From Papio anubis (lineage: Eukaryota > Chordata > Mammalia > Primates > Cercopithecidae), in the NCBI RefSeq assembly GCF_008728515.1, contig NC_044979.1:173820037-173884036 (forward strand): a stretch of DNA of 64,000 bases, in the 5' to 3' direction. The notes below the pieces were generated by a model that made no database searches, was not told the origin of the DNA, and saw only the letters and a list, made by a program, of their open reading frames with translations. Positions within the stretch are counted from its first letter, which is position 1; each line of letters starts with the position of its first letter. Positions 25,440 through 37,140 of this stretch are shown here, one piece after another. The position numbers and the translations under genes are program-made.

Positions 25440-25640
25440 GCTGGTTCAGAGCAGAGATTTCTGAGTCTGACTCCAAGCCCTACCATTTATGAGTTGTGAG
25501 ATTATGTCTTTGCCCAATTTATTAATCTGTCTAAACCTCAGTTTTTCTATCTATAAAATATGGTTCTTCAGAGGCTGCAATGAGATGATATACCTAAGAT
25601 AAAGCCCAGAGCCTGACAGGCAGTAGCCAAGCGAAGGTAG
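25440..25640 (+). mobile_element. MIR SINE
   Basis: CATTTATGAGTTGTGAGAT, AACCTCAGTTTTTCTATC, TATAAAATATGGTTC and GCCCAGAGCCTGACAGGCAG follow the MIR order in forward orientation. Confidence 0.75.
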
Positions 25641-28600
25641 CAGTTATCATCCCTATCTCAGTGCATGAGCACTCTTGGACTGTTGTTTGTTTCACAGCTC
25701 GAGTCTCTGGAACTGGAGGAATCCCTTCCAGTTACCTCCTGTTCTCGCTTTTCGGATGCCGGGAGCCTCTCTTGCCAGAACAGCGGTCATGAGCCATGAG
25801 GGCAGTTTCTACACATCTTCCTAAACAGATGGCTCAGCTCATGATCTGGAAGATGTTTTGCCACTGTTCAGCCACAAGAAGGCTTGTCATTTGCTCCCTT
25901 GCTTGTAAAGGAAGTCCCATCTATGGCGTTTGCTTAGTGAGAGCAGCAGTTCAGAGGATAAGGAAAGAAGTTTATTTGAAGAGAGTCTCAGAAAGTGAAA
26001 GGCAATTGTTTTACACAGATGATGGATGAAGCGACTTCTTTGCAATAAGCCCTTATCTTTCCTTAAAGCTTGTTCTAAGGCGGAAAGGCTATCACCTGGC
26101 CTACTGTGATTCTTGGAGTCTCCTCTGGCAAAAGAGGTGGCAGCTGTGGCTTGACTCCATCTCGTTTTCTTTGCTGAGGCCTCCAGAAAGTCAACCTGCC
26201 TCCGAAGGGGCAGGTCCCATGGGTTGTGGCCCCTCGTGGGATGGTTACAAGGCAGGCAACTGAGTCACACATTTTGTTGCTTCCCAGAACACTGGAGACT
26301 TCTCACCTTGAGGGTGGGAGAGGTCTGACAGTTGGAAGGAAAGAGGGATTCCCAGATACTGCAGGTCTTGGTGGGGAAAATGTCTTTGTTTATGAATCCT
26401 TGCGGAGCACAGTCATGAGTGATGTGGGGGAGGATTTCCTGGGGAATGGAGACTCTATGAAACAGACAGGTCTCACCTCATTTCTCTCTAGTCCCTGGCA
26501 GCAGCTGCCCACAGGAAAGAGTGCAGGGTCTTTGCTAAGATTCACCGGGGTTCCAGCACTGCATAGAAACAAGTAGCTAAGTATCCCAGCAATTGTCATC
26601 ATCTGTACCTAAGAGAAAGGAAAACCTCATGTGTGATCAGTTTTTTTCTTTGTTTAAGCAATCATTTCTTGAGAGAATAAAGTGGAAAAACCTGAACTTA
26701 CCCTTTGCATGTACTAGGAGAAAGAGAAAACACAACAAAACACACACACCTGACCCCTAGCTAACCTTTCTCGGGATGGGGATGGGAGGGTCCTGTCTGG
26801 AATCTCAGAAGCTGGGGCTTCCTAAGGCACCCCTACACCCCTGTTTCCTGGAATCTGCTAAAAGAAAATGGAAAACCAGCCGAGATATTTGACTGAGGTT
26901 TCTTAAGAAAACATATTCTCGGTTTGGGTTGTTTTCTGAGGGGAGGGTTGGAGCGATGTGGTTTAAGTAAGAAAATTGCTTATGAACGGTGATGGAAATA
27001 ATGACTCTCTTCACTGTTCCACATGTCTCTGGCTATAGTTACAGGAAACAAAGTGGAACAGTGTTTGCAAATTATCTGGGGAACGCGGGCAGAGTGGACA
27101 ACTGATCTAAAAGGCTGGAGCCAAAAAAACATCACCGCGTCAGTGATCAGGGTAATTCTATGGCCGGAGCATGTGTTTAGTTACTTAAGTGGAAGGTGGG
27201 GACAATCTTATTTCTGGAGCCTGGCTAGACTCCAAGATGAAATAAGAGAAGCTACATCATCTAATTTGTTGCCCACACTCCCTAGAGACTAACGCATCTC
27301 AGGTCTCTCTGACATCTATCCTGGTGAATCTCAAAAGATTTATTTTCATGCTCTTTTAATAAGGTCAGTCAACCAAAATCTAAACTACTTGACTTGACTT
27401 TGAAAATGGTTTTAGAGAATTACAGTTCATTGTATAAGAGCATGAACAGTTGCCATTATCTTTGAATAAACCCAGTATTCATAAATGCTAAGACACAGAC
27501 AATTTTAGTTGTTCAACCAGCAGAATCCGTTTTTCTCTGGTGTATCTTTGTGGTTACCCTTTATGATGTCACTTGTCTGCTACCATCTATCTATTCAGGG
27601 AAAGATAAACAGAGGGCAAACCATATTTGTTTTTACCTTTTGCGTTAAAGACACAAAAATTGTGCTTAACTGCCTTCACCAATCAGTAGAACATCCTGAA
27701 TTCCTGGAGATCATGGAGCTCAAATGGTTAGGATGGGTCGTGTGCACAGAGTCATTCATTCAATAATTCATTCACTCTCTCAGCCAGTCAACAGGTATTA
27801 CACATCTGCAAAGTGCCCGGCACTGGGCTAGGCTCTGGACATTTCAAAATGAATAAGACCCCACTTTTGAATGATGCAAAGAGCTTTCCAGCTACACAGT
27901 AACATTCGTAATGTCACAGGCAGTCCGAGGCGGGAGTGGCTACTTCGCAGAAGTCACTAGAGAAAAAGAGTATTTATGCAGGGCCTACAAGGATGGGAAA
28001 AATTTTGGCAGGGAGAAACAGAGGGCTAAGGAGCTCTAGGAAGATGAGTTTCCAAGTATAAGCAAACTGAGGAAATTGCAAATGAGGAAAATGGGGTGGC
28101 CACCGTGGCTGCAGCGTGGGAAATGCGGAACGGAGTGGTGGCAAATGAGCCACCGACAAATCGCCGAGTTTCTTCAGAAGCAACGAGTGGGGGCTTTTCT
28201 CTGTAGGAGCTGGGAACCAAAGAAAATGTGTGCATGGAGGCAGAGGCAGTCAGGGATTTGATCAGAAAGTTCAGTGTCCTGTCAGGTGAGGAATGCATTA
28301 CACAGGTGGGTTGGAAATACTGGGATAGGAGGCAAGAGATACAGACTTGAGCAAATGTCTGAGAGGAAAGCAGTAGGTTGCTGAGTGGGGCATTGCCCAG
28401 GGCAAGAGGAGAAGGAGGTGGCTGTGCAGTGGGGGCAGGCCACCCATCTGGACTCTGTCCTGGCCCCACTCTTGGCAGCTATGGGACCAGCTATGGGATT
28501 CTTAACTCCAGTCCTCCTGTGACACATCTTTTTTTCTTTTCCTTTGTTTCACACTTAAGCTTTGAAGATGTAAAGTAGGAGCAGCGGGTGGGAAATTCAG

Positions 28601-28959
28601 GAACCTTGAAATAAAAGACCTTTCTGTTTGCTTTTCATTTCCTAAAAAGGAAGTCCTCACTGACTGTTCCTGTAAGGGATATTAAGCTGCGCGGATTATA
28701 GGCGATTGTCACACAGCAATTTGGAGCAGGAAGCACACGAAACCCTAGAGCTAGCCTGCACGCAACTAACTGAAGCCCTTGATTAATCGGATGGCTTCCA
28801 CCTTCAGGAGAAAAGCAAATACTAAGAAAACAAATTAGCACCTGGAATTTAACAGCTTCCCTTTTTTGGTGTGGGGGCGGGTTATATTCAGAGCACACTG
28901 ATGACTGATGGCTTATCCCATAGGCAGAGACATCTTCACAGTCCTCTGAGGCAGAGTGG
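25641..28959. other. Intergenic, no gene seen
   Basis: About 3.3 kb. The stretch 27,750-27,850 (ATTCATTCAATAATTCATTC, GTGCCCGGCACTGGGCTAGG) is probably a MIR-related repeat. The rest is unassigned. Confidence 0.5.
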
Positions 28960-29165
28960 TGTGGTGGAAATGGAGCTGGCAGAGGCATCAGACCTGCCCG
29001 GGTTTCCATCCCAGCTCTAGCATGCATGGGCCGTGTCGCTTGGCAAGCAATCTCACCACTCAGAGCCTTGATTTCAGGATTAAAAAAATAATAACCTATT
29101 CAACAGAATCCTTGTCGAGAAGATTAGGGGTTTGTGCAACGGCTCACCTGGTGGATACTCAACAG
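28960..29165 (+). mobile_element. MIR SINE
   Basis: GTGGTGTGGTGGAAATGGAG, CGGGTTTCCATCCCAGCTCT and CACTCAGAGCCTTGATTTC are MIR blocks in forward order. Confidence 0.75.
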
Positions 29166-29405
29166 GAATGAGTTCTCTTTCTCAGTTCCTGCCTACAGAT
29201 CTACAGACACTTAGCTTAAAACACTTTGATTATGGCCAGTTGCCTCATCTACCTCACACCAGCAGAGGAGTGTATTTTCCCTACTGTGGAGGAACAGAGG
29301 CAAAGGTTTTCCAGGTTTGAAGCAAACATACAAACAAAATAGGAGCCCAGAGACTTCTGGGGAGCTTTGGAATGAGAGGCACCCATTCCGGTTTCAGAAA
29401 CGCCA

Positions 29406-29419
29406 GCGCCATCTCTTGG
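29406..29419 (-). promoter_or_regulatory. Candidate CTCF motif
   Basis: The minus strand reads CCAAGAGATGGCGC, a full match to the degenerate core CCANNAGRKGGCRS. Positions 4-5 (AG) are less typical than the usual C/G then C/T. Sequence motif only; occupancy is inference. Confidence 0.45.
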
Positions 29420-29769
29420 AGGAGCATGAAATTGGCTCCACGGGCTGAAGAAGCCTCCATTGGGCCCCACGTTGGTTCAGCTGGTCCTCTCCTCCCTTCA
29501 AGTGTAGTTTCAGATGGGAACCCCAGGGCTTCTTCCCAGGGAAACAGTCTTAATTATTTCTTTATAAAGGTCCTGCATACCTTTGTTCATCTCTCTTCCA
29601 ATCAAACCCTTCTTTTTCTCTAATTTCATTGGGTCCAGTATTTCCAAATTTCAGTCCCAGTTTGTAAATCTACAATTCAGCCCAAACCTTCAAAGACGGA
29701 ATTTTCTAAGTGGTTAGTTATCCTTCTAACACAGAGGGTCTTCATTCTAACACCCTAGCAGAGGTGGGG

Positions 29770-30000
29770 TAGCCTAGCACTCAAGATCCTGGACTCTGAA
29801 GCTAGACCACTGGGGTTAGCATCCCACCTCCACTCAGCCTTCCAGCTGTGCGACCTTGGAAAGTTACTTGACCGCTCTGTGCCTCAGTTTCCCCACCCAC
29901 AAAATGAGGCGACAGCAGACACCACCTAGAAAGGTTGTTGCAGCATTATAGGAGTTTACACCTGCAGCACTCAGTGCAGGCCTGTGATGTATCATGAGCT
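29770..30000 (+). mobile_element. MIR SINE
   Basis: Long, well-preserved MIR: GGACTCTGAAGCTAGACC, CCAGCTGTGCGACCTTGG, CTCTGTGCCTCAGTTTCCCC, AAAATGAGGCGAC, GTGCAGGCCTGTG. Confidence 0.85.
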
Positions 30001-31139
30001 AAGTGTTTGCCATCATCTTGGTTTTCAGTGGCTGTTCCCTTACACAACATGTACAATGTTGGGCTAGGATTTCACTTGACTTGTCTAGTTATCCACCAGG
30101 CAGTGCTTCTGTAGCATGGGCAGTAAAGGCAGCATAGATCTGGGCCACACTCAGAAACGCACATTGTTAACACACAAACCCCGTGATTCAGAGGCAGGTG
30201 GTCTGGAAGCCTCATTTTTAGAGCTGCTGCACTGTTTTGAGCTCCTAGGGGGCTGGGACTAGCTCTATCCGTCTCAGACCCCAGCCTGCGTGCAGCGAGC
30301 ACCTGGCCCCGCGAAAGTGCTCAGCTCACATCGCTTTCCTTCTCCGTCTTCTTTAATAAATGATCTTGGAGTGAACAAATGGGAGGCTGACAATATTACA
30401 CTAAAACAACAGGAGTTTCTGGGCACCTGAGAAGCACAATGGTCTCTTATCTTCTCTTTACTCCATTAGGAGTTAATGTGCCTACATTTTCCTTATTAAA
30501 TCTGAGGTGCTTTTCTGAACTCTATCTGAGAAGGAGATGAAATAATCAACGAGTGTCTCAGACACAAACACATGGAAACAGGTTCTCAGTGAGAGTGGTG
30601 GGGACTCTGACTCCAAATTTGATGATTTTTCACTAGAAAGGAATGACTTTTCCCTTCATTAGAAAGCAATGATGTCTTTGGTGGTTGCATCAACGACCAA
30701 ACATGTATAACAAACTGCTTCTTTGGACTTGAGGACATCTGATTAAGAGATAGAAAGCAAAACAAGCCTTCACAGATGGTAATAGCGCTGGGACACAGCA
30801 CCTTTTGTGACAAACTAAAGAGCGTATATTAATAACAGCAATCACATCGGTGTGCCCTTACTGAGGATCGACAAAGGAGAACACGTCTGTTTTTTGTGGA
30901 AATATGACTGAAGCCTTCATCCAACGATGTTGGCCGGCCCTGCTCTCCTCGTGACATCAAACACCTCTACGCTGACTCAGTAGAGCAGCACAGCCCCTGT
31001 GTGGAGAGATTCCCATGCACTGTGGGAAGAGGGACCAAGCCTGGGCCCTGGAGGGCACAGCCGGTGCAGTCTGCAGGAGGCTCGTGTTTCAGTGACTGTG
31101 ATGACCCCACACCCCAAGGGCCATCTATAGATCTGCTGC
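30001..31139. other. Intergenic, no gene seen
   Basis: Unique-looking DNA. Nothing recognised. Confidence 0.5.
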
Positions 31140-31545
31140 TCCAAAGTTTCTCACAGTGGCTCTTCTTTGGGGGTTATTCTCCAGTTAAGAGGGGGACCAA
31201 GTGCAAACTTCTCCCATCAATATGAACTGCAATATGATATTGCAGCAAACAAAACACACACACACACACACTCATCCAGCAGCATTTGAAAACAGAAGTG
31301 TGTACCCGCACGTTTAGTCCCAAGATCTCTTTCCAGGCCCTGTCCAGGTTCGTGGTGGAAGCCTGTCCTCTGCACACTGGCTTCCCCAAATCTTGCCATA
31401 TTTCAGAGCAGGGGAGTCCTTTCTCCAACTTTTGGCTCAGATCTACTGTGGAGTGTGAGAGAAATATTAAAAGTAATGATCCTTGATGGTTAAAGCTGCC
31501 TCATCAAGTTCTTGCCCCTGGGTTTAAATAAAGTTTCCTTTTAGA
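31140..31545 (+). repeat. Diverged direct repeat, copy A
   Basis: Aligns by eye with 32,895-33,640. Shared blocks in the same order include GGCTCTTCTTTGGG, TTCTCCAGTTAAGAGGG, CAAACTTCTCCC, a CA run, AGATCTCTTTCCAGG, CAAATCTTG and AAAGCTGCCTCATCAAG. Identity is roughly 70-75%. See copy B. Confidence 0.6.
31254..31271 (+). repeat. (AC)n microsatellite
   Basis: Nine AC units, placed at the position equivalent to the large CA array of copy B. Confidence 0.9.
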
Positions 31546-31555
31546 TAAGGATGGA

Positions 31556-31620
31556 GGGCGAGAGAAACAGAGAGACAGAAAGAGAGAGAGAGAGAAGAAG
31601 GGAAAGAGGCAGAGAGGCAA
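31556..31620 (+). repeat. GA-rich low-complexity tract
   Basis: Purine-only stretch dominated by GAGA and AGAGAGAG. Confidence 0.85.
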
Positions 31621-32800
31621 GGACTCTGTAGGGAAAGAAAGAGCTTGGACATTAAATTGTTTTATGAGTATTTGTTCTATTCTTTCTAAGCACAAGGTTT
31701 GTCCCAGGTACCTTGGGGGCAAGAGAGAATTTAAGGGGTGGCAAGGGGCCACTGTCCCGCATCTTGGGGACGTTGTAGGCAGGCAGGTAGAGATGTGCTA
31801 AGGTTCCCGGGTCCTGGAGATGCCAGGCAAGTTGGAAAATGCTGAAGAGAGGCCGCAGTGGAGAGGGGTCATTTTGGCTGAAGCTGGTTATGAATGAGAG
31901 GCTTAGAAGGTGAAAGTGTCTGTTGTACCAGACCCTGAAACGGTCCAGTACAAGACTGTTCAAGAGGTCCTCGAACAGTCTGAGTGACAACACCTAGGCT
32001 GTTCAGCCCCAGAGGCCAAAACCAAGACATGTTTGTCCCAGGGGTTGGGCTGGGGGCTGGAGCTGTGCATGCTGACCCTTTCATGGGCATGGGGACAGGT
32101 GAAGAGCAGGAGAGAGGCAGGCAGGAGTGGGTGCCAGCAGCAGCCCACAGCCATGAGGCCCGTGCCAGGCCAGCCTGTGGGGACACTGGACCCCTGAGAG
32201 AGACATGAAAGCTACCGCCAGCAGGAGACTTGAAGATGGTCAATTCTGAAGTCCTCTTCTTCTTAGGCCTGGACCTGGGGACACAGGCTCCAGCCAACAG
32301 CAGGGGGCCACGAAACTCATTGGTCCCAATCTTCTTTCCAAGTCCCAACAGCTTTCAGGGGGTTCTGTGACTGGTCCCCCACTTCCAGCTCCACAGCCAG
32401 CCCTACACTGACTCTGACAGATGAAAGGCCTCAGAATCCCCATCTTCAATTGCACTGCACCCAACTTGTGCAAAGCAAAACAATATTAAAAATGCTTTTT
32501 ATGAAACTCTAGAATATATTGTCATCAAGGTGATCACGTTCTGCTTATTTTTGGTCATCGGAACCCCTTTTACCGGAGGGGCTCCAATTACCAAAAATAA
32601 TGAGTCCCCTTTGCCCTGACCCTAGCAGGATGTGAGTCTCAGAGTCCATAAAACGAGGCTATGGCCCTTGGGGAGTTCCGTGTGGTGCCACAATTGGCCT
32701 CTGAGTTATAGAGTGATACCTGCAGCTTGGCAGTAAAATACCAGAGAGGTAACATGTGCGGACTCCGCGCTCCCTCCGCAGGGGCAGGTGCGTGAGGCTC
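31621..32800. other. Intergenic between the two duplicated copies
   Basis: Includes two adjacent hairpins at 31,923-31,981. A 159-codon minus-strand frame at 31,869-32,348 crosses them but has no recognisable domain. Confidence 0.5.
31923..31981. repeat. Two adjacent inverted repeats
   Basis: First hairpin: TTGTAC..GACC pairs with GGTC..GTACAA (10 pairs, two mismatches, 7-nt loop, 31,923-31,953). Second: GACTGTTC pairs with GAACAGTC (31,954-31,980, 11-nt loop), extended one A-T pair outward. Confidence 0.7.
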
Positions 32801-32802
32801 TA

Positions 32803-32816
32803 GCGCCACCTCGTGG
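32803..32816 (-). promoter_or_regulatory. Candidate CTCF motif
   Basis: The minus strand reads CCACGAGGTGGCGC, followed by TA. It matches the core CCANNAGRKGGCRS at all fixed positions, and the extended form resembles the known ..GGCGCTA end. The strand is the same as the candidate at 29,406. Binding itself is not shown. Confidence 0.55.
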
Positions 32817-32894
32817 GCCGTGGGATTCGTGCCCATCGCCTCCCTGGCCAGCAGCTCCTGTGGAGCCAGGAACTCTTTGGGCTCAGGGTGTCTT

Positions 32895-33640
32895 TTTAGA
32901 AACGCTTCTGACATTGGTTCTTCTTTAGTGGACCTTCTCCAGTAAAAAGGGATGAACAACTCCAAACTTTTCCCCACCTACAGGGATTGAAGGGCTGTTT
33001 CAAAGGAATTAGAGCTCTGAGACTGCAACCCACAAAACACATAAGAGCATACACACAGAGATGCACACAGAAACATATGCACACAGGGACACACACACAC
33101 ACACATACACACGGACAGACACCTGGCCACACACACACACACAGAGATGCACACAGAAACATATGCATACAGGGACACACACACACACACATACACACGG
33201 ACAGGCAGACACCTGGCCACACACACACAGAGATGCACACAAACATATACACACAGGGACACACACCAGAGATACACACGCACACACGGACAGGCAGACA
33301 CATGGTCACAAACACACACACAGAGATGCACACAGAAACATATACACACAGGGACACACACCAGAGATACACACGCGCACACACACACACACACGGACAG
33401 GCACACACATGGTCACAAACACACACACACATAGTGATATTCAGCAAGGGAAGGGTGCACCCACAGGCTCAGTCTTGAGACCTCTCTCCAGGCTCCTGGG
33501 GGGATTGGGGAAGCTGAGCCTCCTTGCCTGCTCACAGCACACATCCCCCACAAATCTTGTTCTATTCCAGAGTGGGAGAGGAACGTGAAATCTGATGATC
33601 CCCGACGGCCAAGGCTGCCTTATCAAGATCCTGTTCACGA
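32895..33640 (+). repeat. Diverged direct repeat, copy B
   Basis: Same order of blocks as copy A: TGGTTCTTCTTTAGTGG, TTCTCCAGTAAAAAGGG, CCAAACTTTTCCCC, an expanded CA array, GACCTCTCTCCAGG, CACAAATCTTG, AGGCTGCCTTATCAAG. Longer than copy A because its CA array grew to nearly 400 bp. Whether this is an old tandem duplication or two LTR relics of one element cannot be decided here. Confidence 0.6.
33040..33432 (+). repeat. CA-rich minisatellite with 86-93 bp units
   Basis: A higher-order array. The block AGAGATGCACACA recurs at 33,057, 33,143, 33,229 and 33,322 (spacing 86, 86, 93). Each unit also contains ACATATRCA.. and CACAGGGACACAC, then CACGGACAGRCA. Because stop codons are rare in CA/TG sequence, it leaves overlapping open frames of up to 183 codons on both strands. 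These are artefacts, not genes. Confidence 0.9.
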
Positions 33641-34149
33641 TTCAGTAAGAAAAGATGCCTCTTGTGCCAGCAGCAGATAAGGCTGCAGCCCTGGGCGTTC
33701 CTGGGAGAGTGAACAATGGAAGCTCCCAGGATGCCTCTATGGGAGGTAGGATGGTTACTTGCCCAGTCCCTGCCTGCCAGGCCCTTATCTGGGAGGCACT
33801 GGGTCGGGTCGCACCCTCCTGTTTTCCTAGCTGGGGCTGCCGCCCACGGGCCTCTGAAGGCCTTCCTGGTGGGGGTTGGTGGAATGGCGGCAGTGGCAGG
33901 GGGATGTTGACGGTGCATCCTGAGGTACTCACTGCACCTTTCCCAGAGAAAGAAAAGGACGTCATGAAAACATTTCACCCTAGACATGGTTTACCCTCGG
34001 GAAGGCTGACGTGAAGGAAGTTCCAGGGGGCCAGGGATAGAAAAGGATTTAGAAAGATGAAGGCAACAGACAAGCAACACTTACAAAGTGCCCAACGTCT
34101 GCAAGTCCTGATAGTCACAGGGAAGGACGCTGGCTGGCAGGAAACCTCA
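33641..34149. other. Intergenic, no gene seen
   Basis: Nothing recognised. Confidence 0.5.
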
Positions 34150-34310
34150 CCTTTTAGGCCTGCGTGTCAATCTTGCACTGCGGAGCTGTGTGACCTTAGG
34201 CAGGCTACTCAACCTCTCTGCACCCTGGCATCTCCATCTACAAAATAAAGCTTCTAACAGCACAGGCCTCACACACCTGTAGTGGAGACCCCATGAGTCA
34301 ACAACATGTT
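34150..34310 (+). mobile_element. MIR SINE fragment
   Basis: GCTGTGTGACCTTAGGCAGG, CTCAACCTCTCTGCACCC, and ATCTACAAAATAAAG are MIR blocks in forward order. Confidence 0.75.
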
Positions 34311-34681
34311 TTTACCTGAGAAAATAAATGTGGGTGCCCCTTTAGGCCTGTCCCACAGAGTTATACACCCGAAAGACCTCAGAGTGGGTCCACACCGCTT
34401 ACACTAAGTCATGCAGGCCTTGATTCATCGCCACTTGAAGGGAGATGGGAAGAAAGAGCCCCACCACATCACAGCTCAATTTACTAAGAAAGAAACTCTT
34501 TGCCCACTTATCTTTGGAAAGTGCCTCACAGCAGAGGCAGACCCAAGGCAGGTGCAAGACTGGGTGATGGGAGCTTGGGCTCCATGTGAGCCTTCACTTG
34601 CTCCTCAGCTGTGCACCTCTCTGCAGTGCCCGGTCTGCACAGAACCATTTGTTCTCTTTCAGGACTCAGCAATTTCGTGGT
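34311..34681. other. Intergenic, no gene seen
   Basis: Nothing recognised. Confidence 0.5.
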
Positions 34682-34693
34682 GTCAAAGTCCTT

Positions 34694-35398
34694 TTATTTT
34701 TATTTTTATTTATTTTTTAAATTTTTTAAAATTTTACTTTAAGTTCTGGGATATATGTGCAGAACGTGCAGGTTTGTTACCTAGGTATACATGTGCCGTG
34801 GTGGTTTGCTGCACCTATCAACCTGTCATCTAGGTTTTAAGCCCTGCATGCATTAGGTATTTGTCCTAATGCTTTCCCTCCCATTGCCCCCCACCCCAGA
34901 CAAGCCCTGGTGTGTGATGTTCCCCTCCATGTGTCCGTGTGTTCTCATTGTTCAACTGCCACTTATGAGTGAGAACATGCACTGTTTGGTTTTCTGTTCC
35001 TGTGTTAGTTTGCTGAGAATGATGGCTTCCATCTTCATCCATGTCCCTGCAAAGGACAAGAACTCATTCCTTTTTATGGCTGCATAGTATTCCATTGTGT
35101 ATATGTGCCGCATTTTCTTTATCCAGTCTATCATTGATGGGTATTTGGGTTGTTCCAAGTCTTCGCTATTGTAAATAGTGCGGCAATAAACAAACGTGTG
35201 CATGCATCTTTATAATAGAATGTTTTATAATCTTTTGGGTATATACCCAGTAACGGGATTGCTGCGTCAAATGGTATTTCTGGCTCTAGATCCTTGAGAA
35301 ATTGCCACCCTGCCTTCCACAGTGGTTGAACTAACTTACATTCCCAGCAACAGTGTAAAAGCATTCTTATTTCTCCACTGCCTTGCCAGCATCTAGGA
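34694..35398 (-). mobile_element. 5'-truncated LINE-1 (L1PA/L1PB)
   Basis: L1 3'UTR plus the last part of ORF2 in minus orientation. A T-rich run on the left is the poly(A) tail. The minus strand encodes a relic of the ORF2 C-terminus including HIYTMEYYAAIKRNEF. A 12-bp target-site duplication GTCAAAGTCCTT flanks it at 34,682-34,693 and 35,399-35,410. About 0.7 kb remains of a 6-kb element, so it is dead on arrival. Confidence 0.93.
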
Positions 35399-35410
35399 GT
35401 CAAAGTCCTT

Positions 35411-36084
35411 CATACCAAATGTCTGTCTCGTGCCCCAGCCAGGAAATAAAATGCTATCTGAAGGCAGAATCCTGCATGTTTTCTCTTTAAGATCGGAAAT
35501 GCTCTCTCCTATACTGTTACCTACATAGCAATCCCAGAGGGGTTCTGAACTTGAGATTTTGTGAAGACACTGCAAGGATTTGATGACCGTGACTGCAGCC
35601 ACACTCTTTCAGGAGCGCCAAGTATCATGTACTTTACATTTTCATATACCATGGACCACAATGCATGCACACAGAGGATGTTCTGTTGTTGATTTCCAGT
35701 TTCCTCCTCATCTAAATTAGCCTCTGTATGCAATCCGCCATTCCCAGTTCTATTTTCTTTATTTATTTGTGTTATTTGTTTCTCATTATCATCGCTGTTG
35801 GTGTAACTCAATGAAAGTAAGAGTCCTGGTACCTGGCAGCCACCTAACGAACATGTGTTGTTGAATGAACAGAAGGCTGAATCAGGAAGCAATTACTTGT
35901 AAATGATACAGTTTTGTAAAGTCCAGGGCTCAACTTCAGATGGAGATGCATCCCAGATCTCAAAGGACATCTTCATGACTTGCTCTTCCTCCATTTCTCA
36001 GCTTTATCTCCTTTCAGTTGGCCTCAGTCTTGGGCAGGCTCATTTTAAGCAACACCAAAATAGTTGCTCAAACTCCAAGCTTAC
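35411..36084. other. Intergenic, no gene seen
   Basis: Nothing recognised. Confidence 0.5.
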
Positions 36085-36301
36085 AGAAGGGTTTCTCAAC
36101 CTCTGCATTATTGGCATTTGGGGCAGAATAATTCTTTGTTGGGGATGGTTGTCCCATGCATTTGTAGGAGGTTCAACTGCATCCCTGGTTTCTACCCAAT
36201 ACATGTCAGCAGCACATCCCTAGAAGAGACAACCAAAAATGTCTCCAGCTGTTCCCAAATGTCCCATGGGAGGTGAAATCACCACTGGTTGAGAATCCCT
36301 G
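36085..36301 (-). mobile_element. MER20 hAT-Charlie transposon
   Basis: The plus strand begins AGGGTTTCTCAACC, carries ATTATTGGCATTTGGGGC and AACCAAAAATGTCTCCAG, and ends GGTTGAGAATCCCTGG. This is a near-complete reverse-complement MER20 of about 217 bp. Confidence 0.88.
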
Positions 36302-36681
36302 GCTTACATCATGGCCTCTCAACCACTCCAATAGAAATAGCATTTGTTTTTCCCAGTAGTCTCAAGAGAGTCCTGGAATTGAGTCTCACTCCCTGACTTT
36401 GGTCATATGTCCATCCCCAAACCCATCACCGTAGCCAAATAAATGGAAGGTTCCAACTGACCAGACCTAAGTTTTTGGAGTTAGGGTTTGGTTCAACCAC
36501 ATGCAAACTGCAGATGGTTAGGGTGGAGTTGTTACACAAAGAGGAAAAAGGGACTTGCGACCATAGGGAAGAAGTGTCGTGCTGGCCTGGAGGAAGTCTC
36601 TTCTCACATATGTAGTCTGCACTGGGCCCGTTTCAAGCCCATGTCATGGTAGCCTTCAGGCACTAAGAAAATGCATATTGG
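36302..36681. other. Intergenic, no gene seen
   Basis: Nothing recognised. Confidence 0.5.
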
Positions 36682-36980
36682 GGCCGGGTATGATGGCTCA
36701 CACCTGTAATCCCAGCACTTTGGGAGGCTGAGGTGGGTGGATCACTTGAAGCCAGGAGTTCAAGACCAGCCTGGCCAACATGGTGAAATCCTGTCTCTAC
36801 TAAATATACAAAACTTAGCTGAGCGTATTGGCACATGCTTGTAATCCCAGCTACATGGCAGGCTGAGCCATGAGAATTGTTTGAACCTGAGAGGCAGAGG
36901 CTGCAGTGAGTCAAGATCTTGCCATTGCACTCCAGCCTGTGCAAGAAAGTGAGATTCTGTCTCAAAATAAATAAATAAAT
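36682..36980 (+). mobile_element. Alu element (older S/J type)
   Basis: Full dimeric Alu from GGCCGGGTATGATGGCTCAC to GAGATTCTGTCTCAAAATAAATAAATA, with many diverged positions. Similar flanks AAAATGCATA (36,668-36,677) and AAATGCGTA (36,981-36,989) suggest the insertion duplication. The tail has become an (AAAT)n repeat. Confidence 0.9.
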
Positions 36981-37140
36981 AAATGCGTACTATTTTAGTT
37001 ATTTTAGAATTTTAATCAATAGAGCAGAGATTCTTAGCTAGGGCTGGGTACCCTCTAAATTGCATAGAAAAAATGTTTGTATGTGTGAATTTTTATGAGG
37101 GAGATTTGGGCGGGGACATAGATCCAACCTGTATCAGACT

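Noticed and set aside
31869..32348. 159-codon minus-strand open frame
   Set aside because: No domain or neighbouring exon; crosses the hairpin pair and GC-richer DNA.
32987..33588. Overlapping open frames of up to 183 codons on both strands
   Set aside because: They are produced by the CA/TG array, are dominated by Thr-His or Cys-Val repeats, and have no homology or splice context.
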